From CAYUQT01 sp964446835 (lineage in GTDB: Bacteria > Planctomycetota > Phycisphaerae > UBA1845 > JAFGLZ01), in NCBI GenBank assembly GCA_964446835.1, contig CAYUQT010000053.1, positions 1 through 64,000 on the forward strand: DNA of 64,000 nucleotides. Reading direction: 5' to 3'. The translations under genes were made by a program, and so were the position numbers. How positions within the stretch are numbered: position 1 is the stretch's first letter; every line of letters begins with the position of its first letter. The notes beneath the pieces were generated by a model, which was not told the origin of the DNA, did not search any database, and was given only the letters and a program-made list of their open reading frames with translations. This document shows, piece by piece, positions 8,020 through 16,446 of this stretch.

Positions 8020-8256
8020 GTGACAACAATACGAGCCCATTTCGACGGCAAGGTCTTCATACCGGATGAGCCCGTGGACTGTCCGACGAACAAGCCTCTA
8101 CGGCTGGTATTGGTTGAGGAGACGCCCCCTGATCGTCCCCTCATGGGCCTCGTACAACTGGCACGGGACGATCCGGATGACCCGAACTGGCCCGCGGACG
8201 GCGCGTCGCAGACCGATCACTACCTGTACGGCTTGCCGAAACAGGATGAGCCGTGA
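8020..8256 (+). CDS. Antitoxin of a VapBC-type module (AF2212/DUF104-like)
   Basis: A 78-aa protein whose N-terminus (TTIRAHFDGKVFIPDEPVD) fits the AF2212/PG0164 antitoxin family: a short beta-barrel N-terminus followed by a flexible acidic tail that wraps the toxin. It starts with GTG, has AGAGG upstream and overlaps the toxin start by 4 nt (GTGA), the usual coupling of antitoxin and toxin translation. It expectedly neutralises the PIN toxin and represses the promoter. The reading frame is intact although its toxin is interrupted. Confidence 0.8.
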   Translation: MTTIRAHFDGKVFIPDEPVDCPTNKPLRLVLVEETPPDRPLMGLVQLARDDPDDPNWPADGASQTDHYLYGLPKQDEP

Positions 8257-8717
8257 TTCTGATCGACACCTCATATCTTGTCGCGCTGAAAGTTCGCACG
8301 GATGCGCTTCACGCGCAAGCCGTGGCATGCAGCGCCGTGCTGAGCGGCCCACTTGTGACCACCGAGTACGTCCTTTGGGAGTTCATCAACCGCCTTTCGA
8401 CGCCGCCACATCGCAGGACTGCCCATTAGTTCGTACGATTCATGTGTCAGAGTCCGAGTATCCGCGTTGTCGAGGCAACCGAGAAATGGTTTCGTCTGGG
8501 TTTGGCAGCCCACGAGCGGTATGCAGACAAGTCCTGGACGCTGACGGACTGCATCTCATTCGAGGTGATGCGATCCCTGGGCGCCGCCGAGGCGCTGATA
8601 TACGACGTGCATTTCGAACAGGCCGGCTTCCGAGCCCTCTTGCGATACCCCGCTCACGATCCTCGCCAGAGTATCTGCCTGCCGTCTCGTGATCGTCAGG
8701 CCATGGGCTGCCGATGA
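8253..8717 (+). pseudogene. PIN-domain toxin (VapC-like) interrupted by an in-frame amber codon
   Basis: The GTG at 8253 opens a PIN domain: ILIDTSYLVALKV holds the first acidic residue and TTEYVLWEFIN the second. After 58 codons a TAG occurs at 8427-8429. The same frame then continues with FVRFMCQ and the rest of the fold, including WTLTDCISFEVM (a classic PIN motif with the third Asp) and ALIYDVHFEQAGFRALLR. Only one base, probably CAG to TAG, separates this from an intact toxin of about 140-150 aa. The N-terminal 58-aa fragment alone should be inactive. The antitoxin gene and promoter look intact. Confidence 0.85.
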
Positions 8718-8760
8718 GCCCATCTTCCGTCCGAACGAAAGGCTACGGTCTATGGTAACG

Positions 8761-8798
8761 CCGAGCACTCCTCGCACCGGCGCCCCGGGGCGACTATC
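8761..8798. repeat. 38-bp direct repeat, right copy
   Basis: Perfect copy of 7893-7930, 868 bp downstream. Imperfect similarity extends left to about 8716 and shares GAACGAAAGGC with the left copy. It closes the toxin-antitoxin segment on its right, about 75 nt before sppA. Confidence 0.9.
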
Positions 8799-8872
8799 AT
8801 GAATGGGGGCAACCGGGGCGATGTCGGCCTCGGAGGGGCCCCCGGGGGTGTTGCTGTTCCAGGAGTTCACGG

Positions 8873-10708
8873 ATGATGGCACGATGCCTGAAGTTGGGGT
8901 TGGTGTTCACGATGATCTGGGCGGCCTCGGCGTTTGGGGCGGCCGAAACCAAACCATCCCGCAAGATCGCGATCCTCCAGTTGCGAGGCCGATACTCCGA
9001 GGCACCTCGCGGGCTCTCGCTGAGCCTGGCCGGCGAACCCCGGGGGACGATGCACGAACTTCTCAAGCGATTCGACAAGGCAGCCAAAGATGTCGACGTC
9101 GCGGCGGTGGCGCTCTACATCGACGACCCCACGCTGGGATGGGCCCAGGTTCAGGAGGTTCGAGCGGCAATCGGCCGGATTCGAGCGGCGGGCAAGGAAG
9201 TTCACGGCCACTTTGCCGCCGCGGACGAAACCACCTATCTGGCCGCCGCGGCGTGCAATCGCGTGGCGATGGTTCCCAGCGGCCAGATCAGCCTGACGGG
9301 CGTAGCGGCCCAAGGGCTGTACTTCAAGGGGCTCCTGGACAAGCTGGGTATTGTGGCCGACATGGAGCATGTGGGGGCGTACAAGGGGGCGGCCGAGCCC
9401 TACACTCGGACGGGGCCCAGTGCTGAGAGCCAGGAGCAGATGCGGTCGCTCATGGGCGATCTGTATCAGCAGTTGGTCGAGGGCATCGCGACCTCGCGCG
9501 ATCTGTCACCCGATGCGGTTCGTTCGCTGATCGATCGAGGACCCTTCACCGCCCGGCAGGCGGCGGCCGCCAAGCTGGTGGACGAACTGTCCTATCGCGA
9601 CGAATTCGTTCGCGACCTGAAGAAACGATTCCCGGGGGCCGAGCTTCTCCGCAACTATGGGCGCCAGAAGGGGCCGGAGGTCGATCTCGCCTCGCCGTTC
9701 GCCTTCCTCAAACTGCTCAAGGATGCGATGGAGCCGACCCGCAAAAGGGACAAGAACACGATTGCCCTGGTGTACATCGACGGGGTGATCTGGTCGGGAG
9801 CCAGTCAGGAGACGTTCTTCGACGAGGCCCTCGCGGGCAGCACGACGTTGCGCCGGGCCCTGATGGAGGCCGCCGAGGACGATTCGATCAAGGCCGTGGT
9901 CCTTCGGATCGATTCGCCGGGGGGCTCCGCGCTGGCCAGCGACATGATCTATCAGGCGATCCAGATCGTCCGCAAGGCGGGCAAGCCCGTGATCACGTCG
10001 ATGGGTAACACGGCGGCCAGCGGCGGCTACTACACCGGCGTGGGTGCCGATACCGTCTTCGCACAGGCCGGCACGATCACCGGTTCGATCGGCGTGGTCG
10101 GCGGAAAGATCGCCCTGGGCGGGCTGTTCGACAAGGTGGGCATTACAACCTACACGTACAAATTCGGACAGAATTCCGATCTGTACAGCTACACCACACC
10201 GTTCGACGAACGTCAGCGGCAGGTGATCCGCGTTCACATGGGCGAGACATACGATCAGTTCAAGCGGTGCGTGGTGGATCGTCGGGGCGACCGGCTCAAG
10301 GGAGACATTGAAGACTTGGCCGGCGGACGCGTCTATACCGGCCGGCAGGCGATGGCCAAGGGGCTGGTCGACCGCGTTGGCGGACTGGACGACGCCCTGC
10401 GATACGCCGCCGGGCAGGCCAAACTGACCGACTACTCCGTCCGCATCATGCCCAAGCCGCGCACGCTGTTCGACTATATCCGCGACGCCTTCGGGTTCGA
10501 GGATGACGACGATCAGTCGTCGGCCCGTGCGGATGTCCTGTTGTCATGGATGCGACCGGGCGATGCGGGTCTGTCGGCGGCGATTCCGGTCTTCGGCCAA
10601 CTCGCCCCCAATGCGGCCCGCAGCGCCGTGCGGAGCCTGCTGCGGATCGATCTGCTTCGCCATGAATCGGTGCTGATGATCACGCCGATGGATTGGACCG
10701 TACGATAA
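8873..10708 (+). CDS. sppA: Signal peptide peptidase SppA, long (67K) type
   Basis: A 611-aa protein with an N-terminal signal/anchor (residues 4-23), then two tandem S49 peptidase domains. The Lys of the Ser-Lys dyad is Lys171 in HVGAYKGAAEP (first half). The nucleophile is Ser383 in GNTAASGGYY (second half), the layout of E. coli-type SppA. The signature IDSPGGSALASD precedes the Ser. SppA cuts remnant signal peptides and membrane proteins on the outer face of the inner membrane. AGGAG lies 7 nt before the ATG at 8873; a second ATG follows directly. The gene stands alone between two decayed toxin-antitoxin modules, the left one bounded by direct repeats, so its surroundings have been remodelled. 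Confidence 0.93.
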   Translation: MMARCLKLGLVFTMIWAASAFGAAETKPSRKIAILQLRGRYSEAPRGLSLSLAGEPRGTMHELLKRFDKAAKDVDVAAVALYIDDPTLGWAQVQEVRAAIGRIRAAGKEVHGHFAAADETTYLAAAACNRVAMVPSGQISLTGVAAQGLYFKGLLDKLGIVADMEHVGAYKGAAEPYTRTGPSAESQEQMRSLMGDLYQQLVEGIATSRDLSPDAVRSLIDRGPFTARQAAAAKLVDELSYRDEFVRDLKKRFPGAELLRNYGRQKGPEVDLASPFAFLKLLKDAMEPTRKRDKNTIALVYIDGVIWSGASQETFFDEALAGSTTLRRALMEAAEDDSIKAVVLRIDSPGGSALASDMIYQAIQIVRKAGKPVITSMGNTAASGGYYTGVGADTVFAQAGTITGSIGVVGGKIALGGLFDKVGITTYTYKFGQNSDLYSYTTPFDERQRQVIRVHMGETYDQFKRCVVDRRGDRLKGDIEDLAGGRVYTGRQAMAKGLVDRVGGLDDALRYAAGQAKLTDYSVRIMPKPRTLFDYIRDAFGFEDDDDQSSARADVLLSWMRPGDAGLSAAIPVFGQLAPNAARSAVRSLLRIDLLRHESVLMITPMDWTVR

Positions 10709-10798
10709 GGGAGAGAAACAACCTGTCGCTTCCTGCAAAGATAATCACCTGCCGAATCGCGATGGATCAGCTTCAAGTGTGGGGGCAAGTCTCTCAGA

Positions 10799-11196
10799 TC
10801 AAGAGGCCAGCCAGTCCTCAAGCCGAAGGTTGGGTATGAGGCGGAAGTGCCGTTGGTTGTGGCTCACAACGGTGAGGTCATTCAATAAGCCCGTGCTCGC
10901 AATCAGTAGGTCGAGCGTGGGGACGGTCGTGCCATGTCGTTGCAGGTCTGCCCGAATCTCGCCGCACTTGCGGGCGAATCATCATCGAGATGCAAAACGG
11001 TGAGGTCTGAAAGCATCGAGAGCAACCCTTCTTCCCGCTTGGCCGGATTGTTCGTCAAGTGCACCCACGAGTAGAGTTCGGCCAACGACACGATGGAGAT
11101 ATAGAGTTCTCCGCTGTGCTGTATGAAGCGATTGAGAACTTGCCTGTGGCCTCGCAGGTAGGCCGAACAGATGTCCGTGTCCAGCAGGTGGCTCAT
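10799..11196 (-). pseudogene. PIN-domain toxin (VapC) with a frameshift in its second half
   Basis: From the ATG at 11196 the product begins SHLLDTDICSAYLRG and IVSLAELYSW, the first two acidic clusters of a VapC PIN domain. Near 10985 the frame is lost after LDDDS. The adjacent frame then reads ARKCGEIRADLQRHGTT, LDLLIASTGLLNDLTVVS and LRLEDWLAS before a TGA at 10799-10801. The length from start to that stop is 398 nt, not a multiple of three, so one base is missing. As it stands the translated product ends at 10903 with a wrong tail and lacks the third and fourth acidic sites. A sequencing or assembly error is possible. Confidence 0.8.
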
Positions 11197-11432
11197 GAGC
11201 TTGGCCCCGATCGGTCATCCTTTCGATCACGATACGTATCCTGCAGGAATTGGTCGAAGTCCTCAGCGCCCTCGGCCCAAGCACCAAAGGAACGTCGAAG
11301 ACCTTCGCCGGGCGGAAGTGCCAGTCGCAATACTACAGAAACAATCTGTCCTTCGGGAATCCCCGGTTCACGGTCCAGCTCGATCGTTCTACCATGAACG
11401 ACACCCTTCACGATCACCGCACTTGTCATCAT
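11193..11432 (-). CDS. Antitoxin of a second VapBC-type module
   Basis: A 79-aa protein: an N-terminal beta hairpin (AVIVKGVVHGRTIELDREP, GQIVSVVLRL) followed by an acidic/basic tail rich in Asp and Arg, typical of short VapB-like antitoxins paired with PIN toxins. It overlaps the toxin gene by 4 nt (ATGA at 11193-11196). Two adjacent ATG codons (11432, 11429) could start it. The frame is intact, in contrast to the frameshifted toxin downstream. Confidence 0.7.
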   Translation of the reverse strand: MMTSAVIVKGVVHGRTIELDREPGIPEGQIVSVVLRLALPPGEGLRRSFGAWAEGAEDFDQFLQDTYRDRKDDRSGPSS

Positions 11433-11747
11433 GATTCACCTGTGTCCTTCTGTCCTGTATCTCCGACCTCTCAATCCCCTCAACAACCCTGCGAATCACG
11501 ATGTCGGGAACAACGCTCCCTTTACCAGCAATGAGTTGATCTCTTGGTTTATGGTACCACGCCGGGTCTTCCCTGATAAGAAGAGCTCCGAGTCGACGAA
11601 TCGGCGGCCCTGGACCATGGTGGGCCACATCCTCTCGGCTCATACGTCATCGAACATTCGCGCACTTGTCCCCTGGCCCGATCACCCCGTATAACAGAGG
11701 CGCTTTCGGGCTGTTCTTCCTGATTCCATACTATGGGAGGATTGTCT
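11433..11747. other. Intergenic region without a supported gene
   Basis: About 315 bases between the divergent antitoxin and oxidoreductase genes. A minus-strand frame (11389-11643) overlaps the antitoxin start but has no ribosome site and no recognisable family. Otherwise only regulatory DNA can be assumed. Confidence 0.4.
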
Positions 11748-12740
11748 GTGACGACGCACAACATCCTGGTCGTCGGCGGAGGTTCGATCGGCGAACGGCA
11801 CCTGAGGTGCTTTCTGAAGACCGGCAAGGTGTACGTTTCGCTGTGCGACACGAGCCCGGCCATTCGCGAACGGCTGAAGGGTCAATATCCGGTGGTCGAC
11901 GTGATCGAGGATTATGCGTCGGCAGATCTGGCGCGATACGACACGGTCATCATCTGTACGCCGGCGCAGTTGCACATCTCGATGGCGTTGCGGGCGGTCG
12001 AGGCCGGCTGCAATGTGCTATGCGAGAAGCCGCTGAGCACGACCCTCGACGGAATCGATGCACTGGCCGCGGCAATCGAGCGCAAGGGCGTGCATTTCGT
12101 GGTGGCGTATGTCCAGCGTGCGATGCCGCCACTGGCCGAGTTGAAACGCCGCATCGACTCGGGCGAGATCGGTCAGATCAAGCACGTTCTGGCCGCCTGG
12201 GGGCAGCACTTCCCCACATACCGACCGGCCTATCGGCAGATCTACTACGCCGATCGGCGAACGGGCGGCGGGGCGCTGCAGGACGCCGTGACCCACGTGC
12301 TCAATTACGTGCAATGGTGCATGGGCCCGGCATCGAGCGTGTACTGCCAGGCCGATCACATGGTGTTGCCGGGCGTGACGGTTGAGGACACCGCCTCGTT
12401 GATCCTGCGGTTTCGCAACAGCCCGGCCATCGGTACGATCACGCTGAATCAGTTTCAGACCAATAACTCCGGCGTCTATGAGTTCGCCGGAACCGAGGGG
12501 ACACTGCGGCTCGAGACCACCGGCTGGCGAATCGGGGTGTGCAAGGACGAGCAGTGGAGCTGGACGGAACCCCGGACGTTCGAGCGCGACGACTTCTTCA
12601 TCCGTCAGGCCGAACTGTTTCTCAAGACCGTCGACGAAGGCGCGCCGCCGCTCTGCACGCTGTCAGAGGCAAGGGACACCCTCGCGGCGATCCTGGGCTC
12701 TCTGACGTCGAGCGATCAGAACCGCCGTGTCGATCTGTGA
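11748..12740 (+). CDS. Gfo/Idh/MocA family oxidoreductase
   Basis: A 330-aa NAD(P)-dependent dehydrogenase: Rossmann motif VVGGGSIGERHLR at the N-terminus, CEKPLST with the conserved Lys, and ALQDAVTHVLNYVQW, the His-containing helix of the substrate site. The GTG at 11748 is preferred to the ATG at 11733 because GGGAGG (11735-11740) sits 7 nt before the GTG and would be inside the gene otherwise. It is followed after 73 nt by a GH2-type glycosidase gene on the same strand, so it may process a sugar released by that enzyme. Substrate unknown. Confidence 0.85.
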   Translation: MTTHNILVVGGGSIGERHLRCFLKTGKVYVSLCDTSPAIRERLKGQYPVVDVIEDYASADLARYDTVIICTPAQLHISMALRAVEAGCNVLCEKPLSTTLDGIDALAAAIERKGVHFVVAYVQRAMPPLAELKRRIDSGEIGQIKHVLAAWGQHFPTYRPAYRQIYYADRRTGGGALQDAVTHVLNYVQWCMGPASSVYCQADHMVLPGVTVEDTASLILRFRNSPAIGTITLNQFQTNNSGVYEFAGTEGTLRLETTGWRIGVCKDEQWSWTEPRTFERDDFFIRQAELFLKTVDEGAPPLCTLSEARDTLAAILGSLTSSDQNRRVDL

Positions 12741-12813
12741 CGGCAGCCCACTCCGGATAAGACGAACGTTTCAACGCCTTCTCACTGAACCCCCCCCGGG
12801 GAGAGGATGAATC

Positions 12814-15800
12814 ATGACAACCCATCGGAAGCAGGTCATCCTGGGATGTGTCGTAGCCGTCGCCACGCTTCAGGGCCTTCGGCTGCCGTCGGCCTCAGCT
12901 CAGGCTGCCGATACGGCCTCCGCATCGCTCTGCGGTCAGGTTGTTTCGCTGGACGGCCCATGGCTTCTGGCCACCGACCCGAAGAACGCCGGTCGCGAGG
13001 GCAAGTGGTGGACCGAGCCGCGTCCGGACGCCAGGAAGACCAAGGTGCCCTGGATCATTCAGGTGACCTTCCCCGGTTATCACGGCGTGGCCTGGTACTG
13101 GAAGGATTTTGAGGCGCCCGCCAACCCGCTGCCCCAGGGCCGAACCCTGCTTCGCTTCTGGCAGGTCGACTACAAGGCCGATGTGTGGTTGAACGGTACG
13201 CACCTGGGCACGCACGAGGGCGGAGAAAGCCCGTTCCTCTTCGACGTCACCGCGGCAGTCAAACCCGGCGCCGGGAATCGCCTGGCGGTTCGCGTGGTCA
13301 ACCCTTCGCACGATCCCATCGACGGACTCGTCCTGAACGAGATACCGCATCGCAACAAGGCGCTCCCTTACGGTGCGGGCAGCACGTGGGACCAGGGAGG
13401 CATCTGGGATTCCGTTGAGTTGCTGACGGTCCCTCAGGCCTGGATCGAAGACCTCTTCGTCCGTCCCGACTGGCAGACCGGCGTAATCCGCATTCAGGCA
13501 AACATCCGCAACGCAGGTCCCGGCGCTCTCAAGGCGAGGCTTCAGCTTGGCGTCGCCCCGGCCGCCGGCGGTTCGACGCTGGCGCTGGGTTGTCAGGAGA
13601 TCGAGCTGAAGGTTGGCGACACGATCACCGAGACCTCCCTGAAGGTTCGAGATCATCGTCTGTGGAACCTGGATGATCCCTTTCTCTATCGTGTGACGGC
13701 CAGGCTCTGTTCGGCTGCCGGTCCGGCCCCCGGCGCGTGTGGCAGCGTTCACGAGCATTCGGTCCGCTGCGGCTTCCGCGACTTCCGGTTCGAAAACGGC
13801 TACTTCCGCCTGAACGGCAAGCGGATCTACCTGCGGTGTTCGCACACGGGCAACTGCTGCCCCATCGGGCTGGAGATGCCCCACGATCCGGACTTCCTGC
13901 GCCGAGACCTCGTCAATCAGAAGATGATGCGGTTTAATGCGATTCGCTTCATCGCCGGTGTGGCCAAGCGATACCAGCTCGATCTGGCCGACGAAATCGG
14001 TCTGATGGTCTACCAGGAGAACTACGCCGGCTGGTGCCTCGTCGACTCGCCCAAGATGGCCGAACGATTCGACGAGGCCACGTTCGGCATGATCAAACGC
14101 GACCGCAACCACCCCAGCCTGACGATGTGGGGCCTGCTGAATGAGACCGCCGAGGGTCCCGTCTTCCGCCATGCCGTGGGTCTTCTGCCCGAGGTTCGCA
14201 AGCTCGACGACACGCGGCTGGTCTTCCTCAACAGCGGGCGGTTCGACAATGCCGGCGGCCTTTCGGGCATCCAAATCTGGCGGAACGGCGGACAGATCGA
14301 TCCCTGCGTCAACTTCAACCCGACCTCCGGTGTAGTCACGGCGCTGGGCATCACCTGGCAACCCGGCACCCTGGCATTTCACCCCGGTCCCCAGGGCGAG
14401 TATGGCGTCGTTCGCTACACGGCCCCGGCCGACTACGTCGTCGAGTTCTCGGCCTCATTCAAGAGCATCGCCGCACACGCGACCACCGACGTTCATGTTC
14501 TGCACAACGGCCGGGTCCTTTTCGACGACGTGATCAACCTCAACAATCGCGGACCGGAAACGCAGTGGAAGGCCACCCTGACGGTCAAAGAGAATGACAC
14601 GATCGACTTTGCGGTCGGTCGGGGCAACAACGACTACGGCGGCGACTGCACGGGGCTGAGCGTGGTGGCCAAGTCGATGGCCGGCAAGTTCGATGCGGCG
14701 GCCGACTTCTCGATCGAGGTCAACGGCAGCGGCGTGTGGAGCTATGGCATGTTCGCGCCAGGCAAGACGCCCAATGCCAAGACCTTCTCCCGGTTCACAA
14801 CGGCAATCACAGAGAAGGCGATTGGCTCGCTGAGCAACCCCGGTTCGACAGAGTGGCAGGACGTGCTGACGGACACGCACCCCTACCAGCGCGTGCCGCA
14901 CACGCCCGACATCGTCGCCCGGCTCCGCACGCTGGACGGCGGGGCCAAACCGGTATTCATCTCAGAATACGGCATCGGCAGCGCGGTCGATCTGCTTCGC
15001 ACGTGCCGATGGTACGAACAGGCCGGCTTCGCGCATGTCGAGGATGCCCGGTTCTACGCAGGCTGCCGCGATCAGTATCTGGCCGACTGGCAGCGGTGGC
15101 GGCTGAACGAGGTCTTCGACCGCCCGGAGGATTTCTTTGCCCAGGGCAACGCCCGCATGGCGGGCCAGCGTCTGTTGGGCCTCAATGCCATCCGTGCCAA
15201 CCCCAAGGTGATCGGGCACAGCCTGACCGGAACCGTGGATCAAGGCATGACCGGCGAGGGAGTGTGGACCACCTTCCGCGAACTGAAGCCGGGCTCGACC
15301 GACGCCCTGTTCGATGCCTGGGCGCCGTTGCGATGGTGTCTGTTCGCCGAGCCGGTCAACGTCTATCGCAAGACCCCCGTGAAGCTCGAGGCCGTGCTGG
15401 CCAATGAAGACGCCCTGTCGCCGGGCGAGTACCCGGTCCGCCTTCAGGTGGTCGGTCCAAACCTCACACGGGTGTTCGAGAAGACGGTCACCGTCAAGAT
15501 CGCAGACCCGAAGGCCAAACCCGAGCCCCCGATGGTCCTGCCGGTTTTTGCCGGGGATGTGACGATCGACGGCCCGCCGGGCGTGTATCGTTTCATGGCG
15601 ACCTTCGAGAAGGGCGCCGCCGCCTGCGGTGAAGAGATTGCGTTCTATCTCTGGCCGGCCCCCGGCGAGTTGCCGAAGGTCGATCCGGAGGTCACCGTGG
15701 TCTCGTCGGATGCCGCGATGGTTCAGTGGCTGACCGACCGCGGAGTTCGAGTTCGCCGTGGCCTAGCGGGGCCTCAGACCGCCCGCGAGGTGATCCTGTT

Positions 15801-16353
15801 GTCCGGCAAGCCCGAGGGGGACCCTGCAGTGCTCTTCAAGGACCTCGCGCGGCGGATCGCACGTGGATCGACGGCGGTCTTCCTGACTCCTGAGACACTG
15901 GCTCGGGGCGATCAGTCGACGGGCTGGCTGCCGCTCAAAACCAAGGGGAGCGTCAGCGGCATCGCTCGATGGCTCTATCATTCCGACGAATGGTCCAAGC
16001 ACCACGCGATTTTCGAGGGCTTGCCCACGGGGGGTCTGATGGACTATACCGTCTATCGCGAGCTGATCCCCGATGCGGTCTTCATGGGGATGGAGCCGCC
16101 GGCAGATGCGGTGGCCGGTGGGATCAATGCCTCTCAGGCCTATCAGTCGGGCCTGACGGTGGCGGTGTACAAGCTCGGCGCCGGCGAGTTCATCCTGAAC
16201 TCGCTGCGGATTCGCGAACACCTGAGCAAACAGCCGGTGGCGGATCGTCTGCTGCTGAACCTGCTTCGCTTCGCAGGACGCGAGGCGGGCAAGCCGCTTG
16301 CAGCGGAGGCGGCCGACCTCGAAGCGAGGCTCAAGGAAGCGGGCTACCCGTGA
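12814..16353 (+). CDS. Secreted GH2-family glycosidase with a beta-sandwich domain inserted in the catalytic barrel
   Basis: A 1179-aa exported protein (signal peptide residues 1-31). Residues about 40-220 are a GH2 jelly-roll sugar-binding domain (VDYKADVWLNGTHLG, HEGGESPFLFDVT), then an Ig-like domain, then the TIM barrel. The acid/base is Glu444 in WGLLNETAEG and the nucleophile Glu718 in PVFISEYGIGS. The two Glu are 274 residues apart, against roughly 75-100 in well-known GH2 enzymes. The extra residues (about 500-660) hold a beta-rich module with YTAPADYVVEFSASF, DVHVLHNGRVLFDD, NDTIDFAVGRGN and GSGVWSYGMF, resembling a carbohydrate-binding-like domain of secreted proteins. The last 280 residues form an alpha/beta region similar to trimerisation or glutamine-amidotransferase-like domains. 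Substrate (beta-galactoside, glucuronide or other) unknown. GAGAGG precedes the ATG. Confidence 0.85.
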   Translation: MTTHRKQVILGCVVAVATLQGLRLPSASAQAADTASASLCGQVVSLDGPWLLATDPKNAGREGKWWTEPRPDARKTKVPWIIQVTFPGYHGVAWYWKDFEAPANPLPQGRTLLRFWQVDYKADVWLNGTHLGTHEGGESPFLFDVTAAVKPGAGNRLAVRVVNPSHDPIDGLVLNEIPHRNKALPYGAGSTWDQGGIWDSVELLTVPQAWIEDLFVRPDWQTGVIRIQANIRNAGPGALKARLQLGVAPAAGGSTLALGCQEIELKVGDTITETSLKVRDHRLWNLDDPFLYRVTARLCSAAGPAPGACGSVHEHSVRCGFRDFRFENGYFRLNGKRIYLRCSHTGNCCPIGLEMPHDPDFLRRDLVNQKMMRFNAIRFIAGVAKRYQLDLADEIGLMVYQENYAGWCLVDSPKMAERFDEATFGMIKRDRNHPSLTMWGLLNETAEGPVFRHAVGLLPEVRKLDDTRLVFLNSGRFDNAGGLSGIQIWRNGGQIDPCVNFNPTSGVVTALGITWQPGTLAFHPGPQGEYGVVRYTAPADYVVEFSASFKSIAAHATTDVHVLHNGRVLFDDVINLNNRGPETQWKATLTVKENDTIDFAVGRGNNDYGGDCTGLSVVAKSMAGKFDAAADFSIEVNGSGVWSYGMFAPGKTPNAKTFSRFTTAITEKAIGSLSNPGSTEWQDVLTDTHPYQRVPHTPDIVARLRTLDGGAKPVFISEYGIGSAVDLLRTCRWYEQAGFAHVEDARFYAGCRDQYLADWQRWRLNEVFDRPEDFFAQGNARMAGQRLLGLNAIRANPKVIGHSLTGTVDQGMTGEGVWTTFRELKPGSTDALFDAWAPLRWCLFAEPVNVYRKTPVKLEAVLANEDALSPGEYPVRLQVVGPNLTRVFEKTVTVKIADPKAKPEPPMVLPVFAGDVTIDGPPGVYRFMATFEKGAAACGEEIAFYLWPAPGELPKVDPEVTVVSSDAAMVQWLTDRGVRVRRGLAGPQTAREVILLSGKPEGDPAVLFKDLARRIARGSTAVFLTPETLARGDQSTGWLPLKTKGSVSGIARWLYHSDEWSKHHAIFEGLPTGGLMDYTVYRELIPDAVFMGMEPPADAVAGGINASQAYQSGLTVAVYKLGAGEFILNSLRIREHLSKQPVADRLLLNLLRFAGREAGKPLAAEAADLEARLKEAGYP

Positions 16354-16446
16354 TCCCGGCTTCCGGCCTGTTGCGTTGTCTGGTGTTGAAACGGCGGTCC
16401 GACGAACCCCAATGCGGCCTCGGGCAGAGACCCGATCTATAGAATC

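Noticed and set aside
8427..8429. TAG in the PIN toxin as a pyrrolysine or programmed readthrough codon
   Set aside because: A CAG-to-TAG mutation explains it, no pyrrolysine genes are visible, and PIN toxins are not known to contain this residue.
11389..11643. Minus-strand frame of 84 codons overlapping the antitoxin start
   Set aside because: No ribosome site, no recognisable family, and it is read out of phase through the intact antitoxin gene.
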